This document shows positions 1 to 7,946 of a stretch of 64,000 nt of DNA, piece after piece. Below the pieces are notes generated by a model. That model was not told the origin of the DNA, made no database searches, and saw only the letters and a program-made list of their open reading frames with translations. Every line of letters begins with the position of its first letter. Positions within the stretch are counted from its first letter, which is position 1. The position numbers and the translations under genes were made by a program. The stretch comes from Anaerolineales bacterium (GTDB taxonomy: Bacteria > Chloroflexota > Anaerolineae > Anaerolineales > Villigracilaceae). The stretch is from NCBI GenBank assembly GCA_030834895.1, contig JAUQXA010000046.1, forward strand, positions 46,153-110,152. The letters are read 5' to 3'.

Positions 1-1829
1 ATTCGGCTAAACCTGCCAATTACCAATTACCATTTACCTTTTTTCTTCCCCTCATCATCTACCTAACCGCCGCCATCCTATGGCTCACTGTCCCGGTGGA
101 TGTTTTGCAGAACAGTTTCTACGCGCCCATCACGCCACCTGCAAATATCCCCTTCCCCTATTCCGACGCGGGATTTTATGACTCGCTTGCACAAAGCCTG
201 TTGATTGGGACAGGTTACCTCGGCTCGATTCCGCCCCGCCCGTTCTACGTGATCTTTCTTGCCATCCTGCATTTTCTCTTCAGACAGAATTATCCCGCCA
301 TCATAATCGCGCAGACTTTGGTTCTCGCGCTTTTCCCTGTCGCCTTGTATTTCTTGGCGAAGAAATTACATTCCCCTGCCGCAGGTGTGACCGTTGCCCT
401 CTTCGCCATCTTCCGCGAACTGGTGGGCTTGTGGATTTCATCCAATACTCGTGTTGTAAACTCCAAAATCTTCACCACCGACTTTCCCACTGCCATGGCG
501 CTGGCATTCCTCTGCCTTGTCCTGATCTGGTGGCTGGAACGGCGTGACTTGAAATCCACGTTGGTTGCAGGCGGATTCTTCGGCTTGGTGCTTTTATTCC
601 GCACCCAGTCCCTGCTTGTTTTGCCTGCCGTCTTTATTCTTGCATGGTTTGTCTATCAAAGAAAAACAAGAGATTGGATCATTGCAGGTGTTGTCTTTGC
701 CGCCGCCATGATTCTGACTGTCCTGCCATGGCTGACTCACAACTATACGGTGACAGGCCACTTCACTTTTGACGATCCACGTCAGTCTGCGGTGATCTAC
801 AGCCAGTATTCTTTCACAGGCAACTTAGACCTCAGCCAGTTCAACCCTGAAACCGACAGCGTGGGCAAGCGCATTGTTTCATTCACGCTTGAAAATCCCG
901 ATTACGTTGCAGGCTTTGTCGTCACGCATATATTGAATACCGAAATCGGTGGACTACTTGCTTTGTCACTCATCGCGGACTTTGAAAGCCTCTCCGCGCC
1001 AGTGAATCTGTATTGGGTTGCCTTTAACGGAACTCTCCCCTGGTACAACATCTTCTTGCTCATTCTTTACCTTGCGGTCATCGCTGTCGGACTTGGCGCA
1101 GTGTGGCGACGCACCGGCTGGCTGGGACTGCTTCCGCTCGCAGTTAATTTGGGTTACACGCTTTCGAACGGCATCTCACGCTTCTCCGGCTGGCGTTATA
1201 ACATGCCCGTGGATTGGGTCATTTATTTTTACTTTGCTATCGGCGCAATGGAAATTCTTGGCGGGCTGACCCTGCTCTTTGGCGCGAAGCCTGAAAGAGT
1301 ATTTCCGCCGTACATTCAGCCAAAAGTAAAACACATCGCGCCGCGTGATTTCCGTCCGCAGTATATTCTCATTCTTCTGGCTTTTGTGTTTGTAGGCTCG
1401 CTTCCCTGGCTGGCAAAGGGACTTGCCGGACCCCGCTATACCGCCTCACGGTCCGAATTGATTGCAAGACTCGAATCAAGCGGGTATGTGGCAGAAGAAA
1501 TCAATGCTTTTCTTGCACAACCTGGGGCAATTCTCACCGGAGGACGAATGTTGTATCCGCGCCTATATCGCCGCTATGAGGGTATGTCCTCGGCGAATCC
1601 CTGGGCTGCCTATGCCGTCCAAGATTTTTCGCGCATCGGCTTTCTCCTGCTCAACGACCAAGGCACCAACATGATTTTTACAACGAAAGAAGTCCTCAAC
1701 TTCCCGCAGGGCGCAGATGCAATCGTCCTCGCCTGCCAACGCGATGGCTATTTCGATGTCCGCCTGATTGACTTCGGCACTCATTCCTACCAAAACGCTC
1801 CTCTTTCTCAATCCTGCGCCGACAACTGA
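1..1829 (+). CDS. GT39-like integral membrane glycosyltransferase, 5' end cut by window edge
   Basis: The frame is open from base 3 with no stop, and the residues upstream of the first possible start (GTG at 96) already read as a membrane segment (FTFFLPLIIYLTAAILWL), so the gene begins outside the window. About 608 residues are visible with roughly ten hydrophobic helices. An acidic motif (PYSDAGFYDSLAQSL) sits in the first extracytoplasmic loop, which resembles the dolichyl-phosphate-mannose mannosyltransferase (GT39/PMT_2) superfamily. Members usually move a sugar from a lipid carrier onto an acceptor outside the membrane. The C-terminal 150 residues form a soluble domain. MutY starts 31 bases after its stop. 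The family assignment rests on topology and motif only; substrate unknown. Confidence 0.6.
   Translation, partial: SAKPANYQLPFTFFLPLIIYLTAAILWLTVPVDVLQNSFYAPITPPANIPFPYSDAGFYDSLAQSLLIGTGYLGSIPPRPFYVIFLAILHFLFRQNYPAIIIAQTLVLALFPVALYFLAKKLHSPAAGVTVALFAIFRELVGLWISSNTRVVNSKIFTTDFPTAMALAFLCLVLIWWLERRDLKSTLVAGGFFGLVLLFRTQSLLVLPAVFILAWFVYQRKTRDWIIAGVVFAAAMILTVLPWLTHNYTVTGHFTFDDPRQSAVIYSQYSFTGNLDLSQFNPETDSVGKRIVSFTLENPDYVAGFVVTHILNTEIGGLLALSLIADFESLSAPVNLYWVAFNGTLPWYNIFLLILYLAVIAVGLGAVWRRTGWLGLLPLAVNLGYTLSNGISRFSGWRYNMPVDWVIYFYFAIGAMEILGGLTLLFGAKPERVFPPYIQPKVKHIAPRDFRPQYILILLAFVFVGSLPWLAKGLAGPRYTASRSELIARLESSGYVAEEINAFLAQPGAILTGGRMLYPRLYRRYEGMSSANPWAAYAVQDFSRIGFLLLNDQGTNMIFTTKEVLNFPQGADAIVLACQRDGYFDVRLIDFGTHSYQNAPLSQSCADN
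17..38. repeat. Heptameric tandem repeat (CAATTAC unit) inside coding sequence
   Basis: Three consecutive 7-base units, CAATTAC, CAATTAC and CATTTAC, occur here, translated within the membrane protein as NYQLPFT. It is one of several 7-bp-period repeats in the window (see 10419, 25365, 25723 and 47681). Confidence 0.6.
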
Positions 1830-1860
1830 TTACCTGTCTACCACTGATGACTGGCATCTG

Positions 1861-2904
1861 ATGACTTCCCTCCCCCGTCTCCTTCTCGACTGGTATCACA
1901 AACACGGGCGGACTCTCCCTTGGCGTGACCATCCCAACCCGTATGCGGTTTGGGTGTCTGAGATCATGCTCCAGCAAACCCGCGTGGAAACGGTCATTCC
2001 CTATTTTGAAAAATGGATGAATTTATTTCCCGATGTGACTTCGCTGGCGAATGCTTCCGAGCAGGAGGTTTTGAACGCATGGGAAGGACTTGGCTATTAC
2101 AGCCGCGCCCGCAACCTGCACAAAGCCGCGAAAACCATCGCCGAAAAATTCAACGGGCAACTCCCTCGTGACTTGACCGAACTTCGCAGCCTGCCGGGCA
2201 TCGGACGATACACTGTCGGCGCGATTGCTTCCATGGCTTTCGGCATGGACGAGCCAACTCTGGACGGCAACCTGCGGCGTGTCTTTGCCCGCCTGTTTGA
2301 CGTGGACGAGTTTGCCGATTCACCCGCGGGTGAAAAAATTCTGTGGGAGCTTGCCGCGCAAAACCTGCCCAAAGGCGAAGCAGGCGATTACAACCAGGCA
2401 TTGATGGATTTGGGTGCGACCATCTGCCTACCGAAGAATCCGCGTTGTTTGCTTTGCCCGTTGATGGAAATCTGCGAGGCGCGTAAGAATAGCACGCAGG
2501 ATATCCGCCCGGTGATGAAGCTAAAGAAGGCGGTCCCACACCATGTCCATGTGGCGGCGGTCATCCTCCAGCGCAGACGAGTCTTACTGGCACAGCGTCC
2601 GCCCGAAGGTTTGCTCGGCGGGATGTGGGAATTCCCCAATGGTAGGGTTAAGGAGAATCCAGCCAAAGAGTTGACCAAAGTCCTTTATATGGCAATCAAG
2701 TTGCGGGTGAAAAGAGAAGCGGAATTGGGCGTCATTCAACATGCCTACACCCATTTCAAAGTCACAGTCCACGCCTTCCAATGTGAGCCTGTTTCCATCC
2801 CCAAAAATAAAAACCTCAAGTGGGTAAAGGTCACCGAGTTGGACGATTACCCAATGGGCAGGGTGGACAGGCGGATCGCGGGCAAAGTATTGAAGCTGTT
2901 ATGA
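1861..2904 (+). CDS. mutY: A/G-specific adenine DNA glycosylase MutY
   Basis: This enzyme removes adenine mispaired with 8-oxoguanine in base-excision repair. The 347-residue protein has the catalytic glutamate in VWVSEIMLQQT (about residue 34), a helix-hairpin-helix LPGIGRYTVGAIAS, the catalytic aspartate in EPTLDGNLRRV, and the [4Fe-4S] cysteines spaced C-x6-C-x2-C-x5-C (CLPKNPRCLLCPLMEIC). A C-terminal NUDIX-like domain (HHVHVAAVILQRR, then GGMWEFPNG) would read the 8-oxoG strand. I chose the ATG at 1861 because MTSLPRLLLDWY matches the usual MutY N-terminus; the frame is open back to 1768 but that would overlap the upstream gene and add a low-quality 31-residue extension derived partly from repeat-like DNA. 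Confidence 0.93.
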   Translation: MTSLPRLLLDWYHKHGRTLPWRDHPNPYAVWVSEIMLQQTRVETVIPYFEKWMNLFPDVTSLANASEQEVLNAWEGLGYYSRARNLHKAAKTIAEKFNGQLPRDLTELRSLPGIGRYTVGAIASMAFGMDEPTLDGNLRRVFARLFDVDEFADSPAGEKILWELAAQNLPKGEAGDYNQALMDLGATICLPKNPRCLLCPLMEICEARKNSTQDIRPVMKLKKAVPHHVHVAAVILQRRRVLLAQRPPEGLLGGMWEFPNGRVKENPAKELTKVLYMAIKLRVKREAELGVIQHAYTHFKVTVHAFQCEPVSIPKNKNLKWVKVTELDDYPMGRVDRRIAGKVLKLL

Positions 2905-3536
2905 AAGACCAATTTGAATTTGACCGCCACCAGATGGTTGAAGAACAGATCATTGGAAGGGGTTTGCGTGACCAGCGTCTGTTGTCCGCATTTGAAAGCG
3001 TGCCACGGCATTTGTTTGTGCCACAGGAAGACCGTCAACTTGCGTATGCTGATGGACCTCTGCCGATTGGTCTCGACCAGACGATCTCACAGCCTTACAT
3101 TGTCGCGTTGATGACAAGCCTGCTGAAATTGGAAGGGAATGAACGCGTACTGGAGGTGGGAACTGGATCTGGCTATCAGGCGGCAATTTTGTCACACCTG
3201 GCAGGGGAAGTGCATACGATAGAATATTTGCCGCAATTGGCAGCGCGGGCGAAGCAATTACTGTCTGGTTACCTGAATGTATTTTGCCACGTTGGTGACG
3301 GCTCTCTGGGTTGGCAGGAATCCGCGCCGTATGATGGGATCATCGTCACTGCCGCCGCGCCTGAAACCCCGCAGGTTTTGTTGGATCAACTAAAGGATGA
3401 TGGGAGGCTGGTGATTCCCATTGGCAGGAGAGGCTATCAGAAGCTGGAATTATGGACCCGGCGCGGCGATAAGTTTGACTGTGATGAATTGATCGAGGTC
3501 GCCTTTGTTCCTTTGCGGGGGGAATATGGATGGTGA
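2901..3536 (+). CDS. pcm: Protein-L-isoaspartate O-methyltransferase
   Basis: The 211-residue product is predicted to methylate isoaspartyl residues using S-adenosylmethionine, starting repair of aged proteins. The SAM-binding motif VLEVGTGSGYQAAIL, the PCMT signature region (RHLFVPQ, ISQPYIVALM) and post-motif DGIIVTAAAPE are all present. The start at 2901 overlaps the mutY stop as ATGA, so the two damage-repair genes are probably translationally coupled. The open frame reaches back to 2820 but that portion lies entirely inside mutY. Length is normal for the family. Confidence 0.93.
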   Translation: MKDQFEFDRHQMVEEQIIGRGLRDQRLLSAFESVPRHLFVPQEDRQLAYADGPLPIGLDQTISQPYIVALMTSLLKLEGNERVLEVGTGSGYQAAILSHLAGEVHTIEYLPQLAARAKQLLSGYLNVFCHVGDGSLGWQESAPYDGIIVTAAAPETPQVLLDQLKDDGRLVIPIGRRGYQKLELWTRRGDKFDCDELIEVAFVPLRGEYGW

Positions 3537-3570
3537 TTATTGTTAGCAAATAAGATAACAAAAGTAATAA

Positions 3571-3599
3571 TTGCACGGGAGGGGATTTTTCGTTATACT
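3571..3599 (+). promoter_or_regulatory. Sigma-70-type promoter (TTGCAC-17-TATACT)
   Basis: TTGCAC at 3571-3576 and TATACT at 3594-3599 are separated by 17 bp, about 50 bp upstream of the start at 3650. It would give the membrane protein its own promoter, separate from mutY-pcm. Confidence 0.7.
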
Positions 3600-3649
3600 A
3601 GGACTTAAGTACTATCGATGTTACACGTGCAATTTAAAAGGATGGGTCT

Positions 3650-4666
3650 ATGGGCGCAAGCGGGCAACCTGATTCAAAGGATGTGAAGAAAAACCAACCC
3701 CAATCAATTTTGAATATTGGCGGCGATTTCAAAGGGAATATTGTTGTTGGCAATGACAACGAAATTAGTAAAATCCAAAAAACTGAAGGAGCGGTTCCTG
3801 TGAACAGGCAAGCTAAACCAAAGAAGAAGTACGGTTGTCAAATCAGCGCGGTTGTAGCTATTGTCGTGGCAGTGATAGGTTGCATTGGCACTGTAACTGC
3901 CGCCGGAGTTGAACCGTTTACGAATTGGCTTCTCAATCGGACTCCGGTTGCAACTTCAACTGATGCCGTATCTACTCCTGCTCCCATTGTTGAAGCCACT
4001 GATACTGCGGTTGACACACAAAATCCCTCCTGTGTTTATAACCACAACTGTTCTGTAGGCGCAGATTGGGCAAATACCTGCATTGCCGACTATAACTGGA
4101 CTGTCTATTCCTCTTCGGATTTTCCGGAACTTCCCAAAGATGAATCCGATTGCTATGCCCAACCGATTTTGAAAGTGTTCTACACTAGGGATAATGGTTT
4201 ATATATTCTTGCCCACCATCAGGCTTTGACCTCCTCCCAATATTACGGGCTGTTCACTCCGCTGCCACAGAGCGGGGATGTAAGTTTTACCCTTGATTTG
4301 GACATGATCGATAATGGTCAGGTCTGGGTTGGGATTTTCGAAAGCCCCAACCCTTCCTCCAGCGGCGTTATGCTGGCAGCTCCTGCCGGCAATGTGCGGG
4401 AACAGGCATTCGCGCTCAAAGATATGCCCCGTGGAAACAACGTGGAAGTCAGCAGAATTTTCCAAAACTCGGAAGGAAAATATACGATGGGCTTCAAACT
4501 CGAACTTGGCGCCATCATTGCCAACGTCGAAGGTATTGACATGACCCGCATTCCCTTCACACCTCGCACCCGCTGGCTGTTTCTCGGCTATCGCGCCAAA
4601 TTGGATAACCCTGTAGATGGCACTGCGGACATTCAAGCGCTGTTCACTGACCTGACCATCAAATAG
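3650..4666 (+). CDS. Single-pass membrane protein with extracytoplasmic C-terminal domain, unknown function
   Basis: I do not recognise a named family for the whole protein. It has 338 residues: a polar N-terminal cytoplasmic part containing NIGGDFKGNIVVGNDNEI (a pattern that resembles beta-strand repeats seen in some signalling or effector-associated proteins), a Lys-rich stop-transfer, one transmembrane helix at about residues 62-85 (ISAVVAIVVAVIGCIGTVTAAG), a Thr/Pro/Ala-rich linker and a C-terminal domain of about 210 residues that looks beta-rich and carries a few cysteines. AAAGGA precedes the ATG. It has its own promoter and a terminator follows. Surface sensing or binding is possible but not shown. 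Confidence 0.7.
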   Translation: MGASGQPDSKDVKKNQPQSILNIGGDFKGNIVVGNDNEISKIQKTEGAVPVNRQAKPKKKYGCQISAVVAIVVAVIGCIGTVTAAGVEPFTNWLLNRTPVATSTDAVSTPAPIVEATDTAVDTQNPSCVYNHNCSVGADWANTCIADYNWTVYSSSDFPELPKDESDCYAQPILKVFYTRDNGLYILAHHQALTSSQYYGLFTPLPQSGDVSFTLDLDMIDNGQVWVGIFESPNPSSSGVMLAAPAGNVREQAFALKDMPRGNNVEVSRIFQNSEGKYTMGFKLELGAIIANVEGIDMTRIPFTPRTRWLFLGYRAKLDNPVDGTADIQALFTDLTIK

Positions 4667-4672
4667 CAAACA

Positions 4673-4704
4673 AAAAGAGGATGAGCAAAACATCCTCTTT
4701 TCTT
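4673..4704. terminator. Bidirectional intrinsic terminator
   Basis: An 11-bp perfect stem AAAAGAGGATG / CATCCTCTTTT with a 7-base loop lies between the convergent genes ending at 4666 (+) and 4735 (-). It is flanked by A and T runs and could stop transcription from both sides. Confidence 0.85.
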
Positions 4705-4708
4705 TTAC

Positions 4709-4733
4709 CTGCTTATCTGCTTGCCTGTCTGCC
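4709..4733. repeat. Short imperfect tandem repeat (CTGCTTAT / CTGCTTGC / CTGTCTGC)
   Basis: Three imperfect 8-base units lie between the terminator and the RNase J stop codon. It resembles the other short tandem repeats in this window but with an 8-bp period. Confidence 0.45.
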
Positions 4734-4734
4734 T

Positions 4735-6378
4735 TCACGCCTTGCTCAGTGTCACCAGTACCATCGGTCTGCGTTTTGTCTCCTGGTGCAGGTAACTGCG
4801 GATGGTGTTGATGAGGTCTTTTTCACTGCTGAATCCGCCGCCGTTGACTGACTGCATCACACGCTTGCGGACTTCGGGCAAAAGGGTTTCCGCTTCCTCA
4901 GACGTGACAAAGCCACGGGTCAGGATTTCAGGTTCGTGCAGTAACCTCCCCGAATGTTTATCGAGGCTGATGTCGATCAACAGGATGCCGTTGCGCGCCA
5001 GTTGGCTGCGTTCCTTCATAATGTCGTGGTCGATGTCGCCGATGGACTCTCCGTCAACAAAGACATAGCCGCCGGGGATGCGCTCGCCAAGCATTATCTT
5101 TTTACCGACCAGTTCCACCACCTGACCATTTTCAACGACGATGATGTTTTCCTCGTCAATGCCCACTTCCTTTGCTAGTTGCGCGTGACGCTTCAACATC
5201 CGCAGTTCGCCATGAATGGGCATGAAGTGTTTGGGATGTACCAGATTGATAAGCAGTTTTTGCTCCTCCTGCGCAGCGTGACCTGAAACATGAATCGGCG
5301 CGATTCGGTCGTCGATGACGTTTGCGCCGCGCCTCAGGATGCGGTTGATGGTCTTGCCAATGGACTCTTCGTTGCCGGGGATGGGATGCGATGACAGCAC
5401 GACCGTGTCGTTTGGTTTGAGGTCAAACTGACGGTTGGTGCCAGCCGACAGCCTGCCCACAATGGACGAAGGTTCGCCCTGCGAGCCGGTGCACATGATG
5501 ACCACTTTATGATCCTGCATGTTCAAGGCCTGTTCAATTGGGACGATCAACTCATCGGGAATTTCGAGATATTTCAACTTGCGCGCCACCTTGACGTTGT
5601 CCACCATACTGGTGCCTGCAATCGCCATTTTGCGCCCACTCTTGATGGCGGCATCTGCCACCTGCTGTACGCGCGAGATGAGCGAGGCGAAGGTGGCGAC
5701 GATGACACGTCCTTTTGCTTCGGCAAAGACCTTGTCAAATGCGGGTCCGATGATTCGTTCGGACGGTGTCCAGCCCGGGCGTTCGGCGTTGGTCGAATCC
5801 GAAAGCAGCAGATCCACACCGCGGGCGGCGAATTCCGCCAGTTTGCCCATGTCGGTGGGCCACTCGTCCACAGGGGTTTGGTCGAATTTGAAATCGCTCA
5901 TGTGGATGACCAAGCCTGCGGGCGTGGTGATCGCCAGCGACACGGCATCGGGAATCGAATGGCTGACGTGGAAGTATTCCACCTTGAATTGTCCGATGTT
6001 CGAAGCCTCGCCCGCCTGGATGGTTTTGAACTGCACCTTGTGCTGGGCATTGTTCCTAGCGAGTTTGCCTTCGATCAAGCCACGGGTAAGCGGGGTGGCA
6101 TAGATCGGCACGTTGATCTCTTCGATAAAGTGCTGGATCGCGCCAATGTGGTCTTCGTGCCCATGGGTAATGATCAGCCCGCGCACGTTTGCAGATTTTT
6201 TGATCAAGTACTCGAAATCTGGGATGATGTAATCCACCCCCAGCATGTCGTTATCGGGGAACATGATTCCCGCGTCAACTACGATGATGTCGCTTCCGAA
6301 TTCATAAGCCATCATATTCTTTCCCACTTCGCCCAGTCCCCCGATCGGGATGATTCTTAACTTGTTTTTCTTGCTCAT
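4735..6378 (-). CDS. rnj: Ribonuclease J (metallo-beta-lactamase/beta-CASP family)
   Basis: RNase J degrades and matures RNA as an endonuclease and 5'-3' exonuclease. The 547-residue protein shows the zinc-binding signature HGHEDH (residues 72-77), the downstream ligand motif HVSHSIPD, the beta-CASP region (DSTNAERPGWTPSE, then CTGSQGEP) and HVSGHA, followed by the C-terminal domain. The start MSKKNKLRIIPIGGLGEVGKN is typical. A strong promoter at 6593-6621 leaves a leader of about 200 nt with a terminator-like hairpin, so expression may be attenuated. The opposite-strand open frame at 5509-6360 is a shadow of this gene. Confidence 0.95.
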   Translation of the reverse strand: MSKKNKLRIIPIGGLGEVGKNMMAYEFGSDIIVVDAGIMFPDNDMLGVDYIIPDFEYLIKKSANVRGLIITHGHEDHIGAIQHFIEEINVPIYATPLTRGLIEGKLARNNAQHKVQFKTIQAGEASNIGQFKVEYFHVSHSIPDAVSLAITTPAGLVIHMSDFKFDQTPVDEWPTDMGKLAEFAARGVDLLLSDSTNAERPGWTPSERIIGPAFDKVFAEAKGRVIVATFASLISRVQQVADAAIKSGRKMAIAGTSMVDNVKVARKLKYLEIPDELIVPIEQALNMQDHKVVIMCTGSQGEPSSIVGRLSAGTNRQFDLKPNDTVVLSSHPIPGNEESIGKTINRILRRGANVIDDRIAPIHVSGHAAQEEQKLLINLVHPKHFMPIHGELRMLKRHAQLAKEVGIDEENIIVVENGQVVELVGKKIMLGERIPGGYVFVDGESIGDIDHDIMKERSQLARNGILLIDISLDKHSGRLLHEPEILTRGFVTSEEAETLLPEVRKRVMQSVNGGGFSSEKDLINTIRSYLHQETKRRPMVLVTLSKA

Positions 6379-6480
6379 TGTATTTTTGTTTTCCTTTTTG
6401 TGTCTTAAATAATAATTTCAACCGCCATTGGCGGGTAAGGTCAATTTCGAAAAGAGGAGGTTTTGTTTGCCCAATTCAGT

Positions 6481-6514
6481 AAAAAAGACCCCTGCCGACT
6501 TGTTCGCGAGGGGT
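6481..6514 (-). promoter_or_regulatory. Terminator-like hairpin (possible attenuator) in the RNase J leader
   Basis: Read on the minus strand, ACCCCT and AGGGGT pair around a 15-base loop and are followed by C then six T. It lies downstream of the minus-strand promoter at 6593-6621 and about 100 nt before the RNase J start, so it cannot be the terminator of the upstream gene without also affecting RNase J. It might cause premature termination, perhaps as autoregulation; the short stem makes this uncertain. Confidence 0.55.
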
Positions 6515-6592
6515 GGTTTCGTGCCGCGTTGCGATTGTTCTCAAAACAAACTGCCGACAAATGCGACAGTGAAAGTCAACTTAATTGATGCG

Positions 6593-6621
6593 AGTATAGC
6601 AGGGCAGGGAGGATTTGTCAA
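6593..6621 (-). promoter_or_regulatory. Promoter of RNase J (TTGACA-17-TATACT with extended -10)
   Basis: On the minus strand TTGACA (6616-6621) and TATACT (6593-6598) are 17 bp apart, and TGC precedes the -10. The gene-free stretch 6379-6683 holds this promoter, the leader hairpin and, at its right end, a degenerate copy of the GCTCAGTCG hairpin repeat; nothing else was seen in it. Confidence 0.8.
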
Positions 6622-6658
6622 AGCGGATTGTTTATTGTAGATGCCCCATTAGTACTTC

Positions 6659-6683
6659 GCTCAGTCGGAGGCTAAGCTCTAGA
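6659..6683. repeat. Degenerate copy of the GCTCAGTCG..GGCTAAGC hairpin repeat
   Basis: GCTCAGTCGGAGGCTAAGC matches the left half of the more complete copy at 7034-7064, and a third related copy lies at 31360-31390. Two copies frame the DUF1992 gene. Confidence 0.5.
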
Positions 6684-7013
6684 TCACTTCTCCCTTCGCT
6701 GACGTTTCTGCCGCTCCATCAAAATATTGAACTGCATTTGTTTCTCGCGGATCATCTTCTGGATGCGGCTGCGGTCTTTTTCCTCATATGTGGTGGATAG
6801 CTTTTCCTCGAGCATGGCAATTTCGCCCAACAGGTCAACCTCGGCTGAGACCATGCCCGCGTTCTTCAACAGGGAATATGCCATGCGGAGATCCTCTGGC
6901 GTTTCGAAATATGCCGTCAGGTCAATGGGCTTGCCCTTGCCTTTCAGGTTATCAAAATCTCCGCGTTCCTGCGCCTCGCGGATGGCAGATTCCACAAGTC
7001 TTTCGAAGTTCAT
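6684..7013 (-). CDS. DUF1992 (DnaJ-homologue C28-type) domain protein
   Basis: The 109-residue protein begins MNFERLVESAIREAQERGDF and has NLKGKGKPIDL, the signature of the DUF1992 family, which is named after a conserved region in DnaJ homologue subfamily C member 28. No J domain is present; this is the usual bacterial stand-alone form. The C-terminal half is highly charged and helical. AAGGA precedes the ATG. Function of the family is not established. It is framed by two hairpin repeats. Confidence 0.85.
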   Translation of the reverse strand: MNFERLVESAIREAQERGDFDNLKGKGKPIDLTAYFETPEDLRMAYSLLKNAGMVSAEVDLLGEIAMLEEKLSTTYEEKDRSRIQKMIREKQMQFNILMERQKRQRREK

Positions 7014-7033
7014 GATTGTGTCCTTCTTTCTCC

Positions 7034-7064
7034 GCTCAGTCGCGGGCTAAGCCCCCAACTGAGC
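7034..7064. repeat. Hairpin repeat GCTCAGTCG..GGGCTAAGCCC..ACTGAGC
   Basis: GCTCAGT pairs with ACTGAGC and GGGCT with GCCC around AA. It belongs to the same repeat family as 6659-6683 and 31360-31390. Confidence 0.65.
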
Positions 7065-7085
7065 TACAGTAGCTTGATTCTATTC

Positions 7086-7181
7086 CAAAATTTGGTAGTG
7101 GTGTCAGGTAAGTGATAAAATGGCGTTCGGGTTTCTGAAATGAACAAAGCCATCATTTATGAGAACCCACCACCAAGAATT
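7086..7181. repeat. MITE-like repeat, copy 1 (inverted ends TTGGTAGTGG / CCACCACCAA)
   Basis: About 95 bp, nearly matching 7820-7914 along its length (shared blocks TTTGGTAGTGG, GTCAGGTAA, TTCTGAAATGA or TTCCTGAAATGA, and AATCATTTAT or CATCATTTAT). The ends are imperfect inverted repeats. It lies just upstream of the NfeD-like gene. Confidence 0.7.
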
Positions 7182-7203
7182 AATATCCAACTCAAAGGGA
7201 AAA

Positions 7204-7815
7204 ATGGAATTCCTAATCAACCAAAATCTTGCTTATGTCCTAAGCGTTACGGCAGTCATGCTGGCGATCACGAGCTTCCTGTTCCCCCGTTCAATCCTAC
7301 CGAAAATCGGGACGGCGCTCTTTGTGGGAGCAGCCGGATTTGAGTTTTCCAGGCTTCAACCTAACGCCTGGGCGTTGTTGATTTTAGTGCTCAGCCCGTT
7401 TCCTTATTTCGTTGCGGCCGGTCAAGCCGCCCAACGCCGTCAGTTGTTAATTATTACAGTCGCGATGCTCTTCTTTGGCTCTGTGTTTCTTTTTGTAGAC
7501 GAAAATGGCTCCCCGGCAATTCATATGGGATTACTCTTTGTCGTCACCATCTTTTGTTCGTATTTTATTTTGGTTGTCACCGAAGCTAAATTAAAAGCCC
7601 GGGGCTCACACCGCGGTATTAATCCCGATTCTTACATTGGGCTAGTCGGGAAAGCCATCACCGATATTGATGATGTTGGCTTGGTGGAAATCGAGGGGGA
7701 AACCTGCTCCGCACGCAGCGACCAACCCATCCCTGTGGGGAGCCCCGTGCGCGTTCTTAAATACGAAGGGAGGATGTTGGTCGTCAAAAAGGTGGAAAAG
7801 CTAACCGGGAAATGA
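7204..7815 (+). CDS. NfeD-like membrane protein
   Basis: From the ATG at 7204 (preceded by AAAGGGA) the product has 203 residues: four or five hydrophobic helices in the first 135 residues and a C-terminal domain of about 65 residues beginning SYIGLVGKAITDIDDVGLVEIEGE, with a GSPVRVLKYEGRMLVVKK segment typical of the OB-fold NfeD C-terminus. NfeD proteins usually accompany stomatin or SPFH proteins and a ClpP-type protease; neither is next to it here. An upstream in-frame start at 7159 falls inside the repeat and is unlikely. The gene is framed by two copies of a 95-bp repeat. Confidence 0.75.
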   Translation: MEFLINQNLAYVLSVTAVMLAITSFLFPRSILPKIGTALFVGAAGFEFSRLQPNAWALLILVLSPFPYFVAAGQAAQRRQLLIITVAMLFFGSVFLFVDENGSPAIHMGLLFVVTIFCSYFILVVTEAKLKARGSHRGINPDSYIGLVGKAITDIDDVGLVEIEGETCSARSDQPIPVGSPVRVLKYEGRMLVVKKVEKLTGK

Positions 7816-7819
7816 AAAT

Positions 7820-7914
7820 ATATTTGGTAGTGGCGTCAGGTAAACGATAAATAGCATTCGAGTTCCTGAAATGAGGAAAGCAATCATTTATTGAAATCCA
7901 CTACCCAAAATTTG
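7820..7914. repeat. MITE-like repeat, copy 2
   Basis: Second copy of the repeat at 7086-7181, ending in CCACTACCCAAAATTT, which is an inverted match to the starting TTTGGTAGTGG. The right end merges into the -35 hexamer of the downstream gene. Confidence 0.7.
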
Positions 7915-7940
7915 ACAATTAAGGTCAACTCTTGTAAACT
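7912..7940 (+). promoter_or_regulatory. Promoter TTGACA-17-TAAACT placed for a leaderless transcript
   Basis: TTGACA at 7912-7917 and TAAACT at 7935-7940 are 17 bp apart. The ATG at 7947 is 6 nt after the -10, so transcription would start at or next to the start codon, and no Shine-Dalgarno sequence is seen. The -35 overlaps the end of repeat copy 2. Confidence 0.7.
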
Positions 7941-7946
7941 TCGCCA

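Noticed and set aside
5509..6360. Plus-strand open frame of 283 codons
   Set aside because: It is the shadow of RNase J on the other strand.
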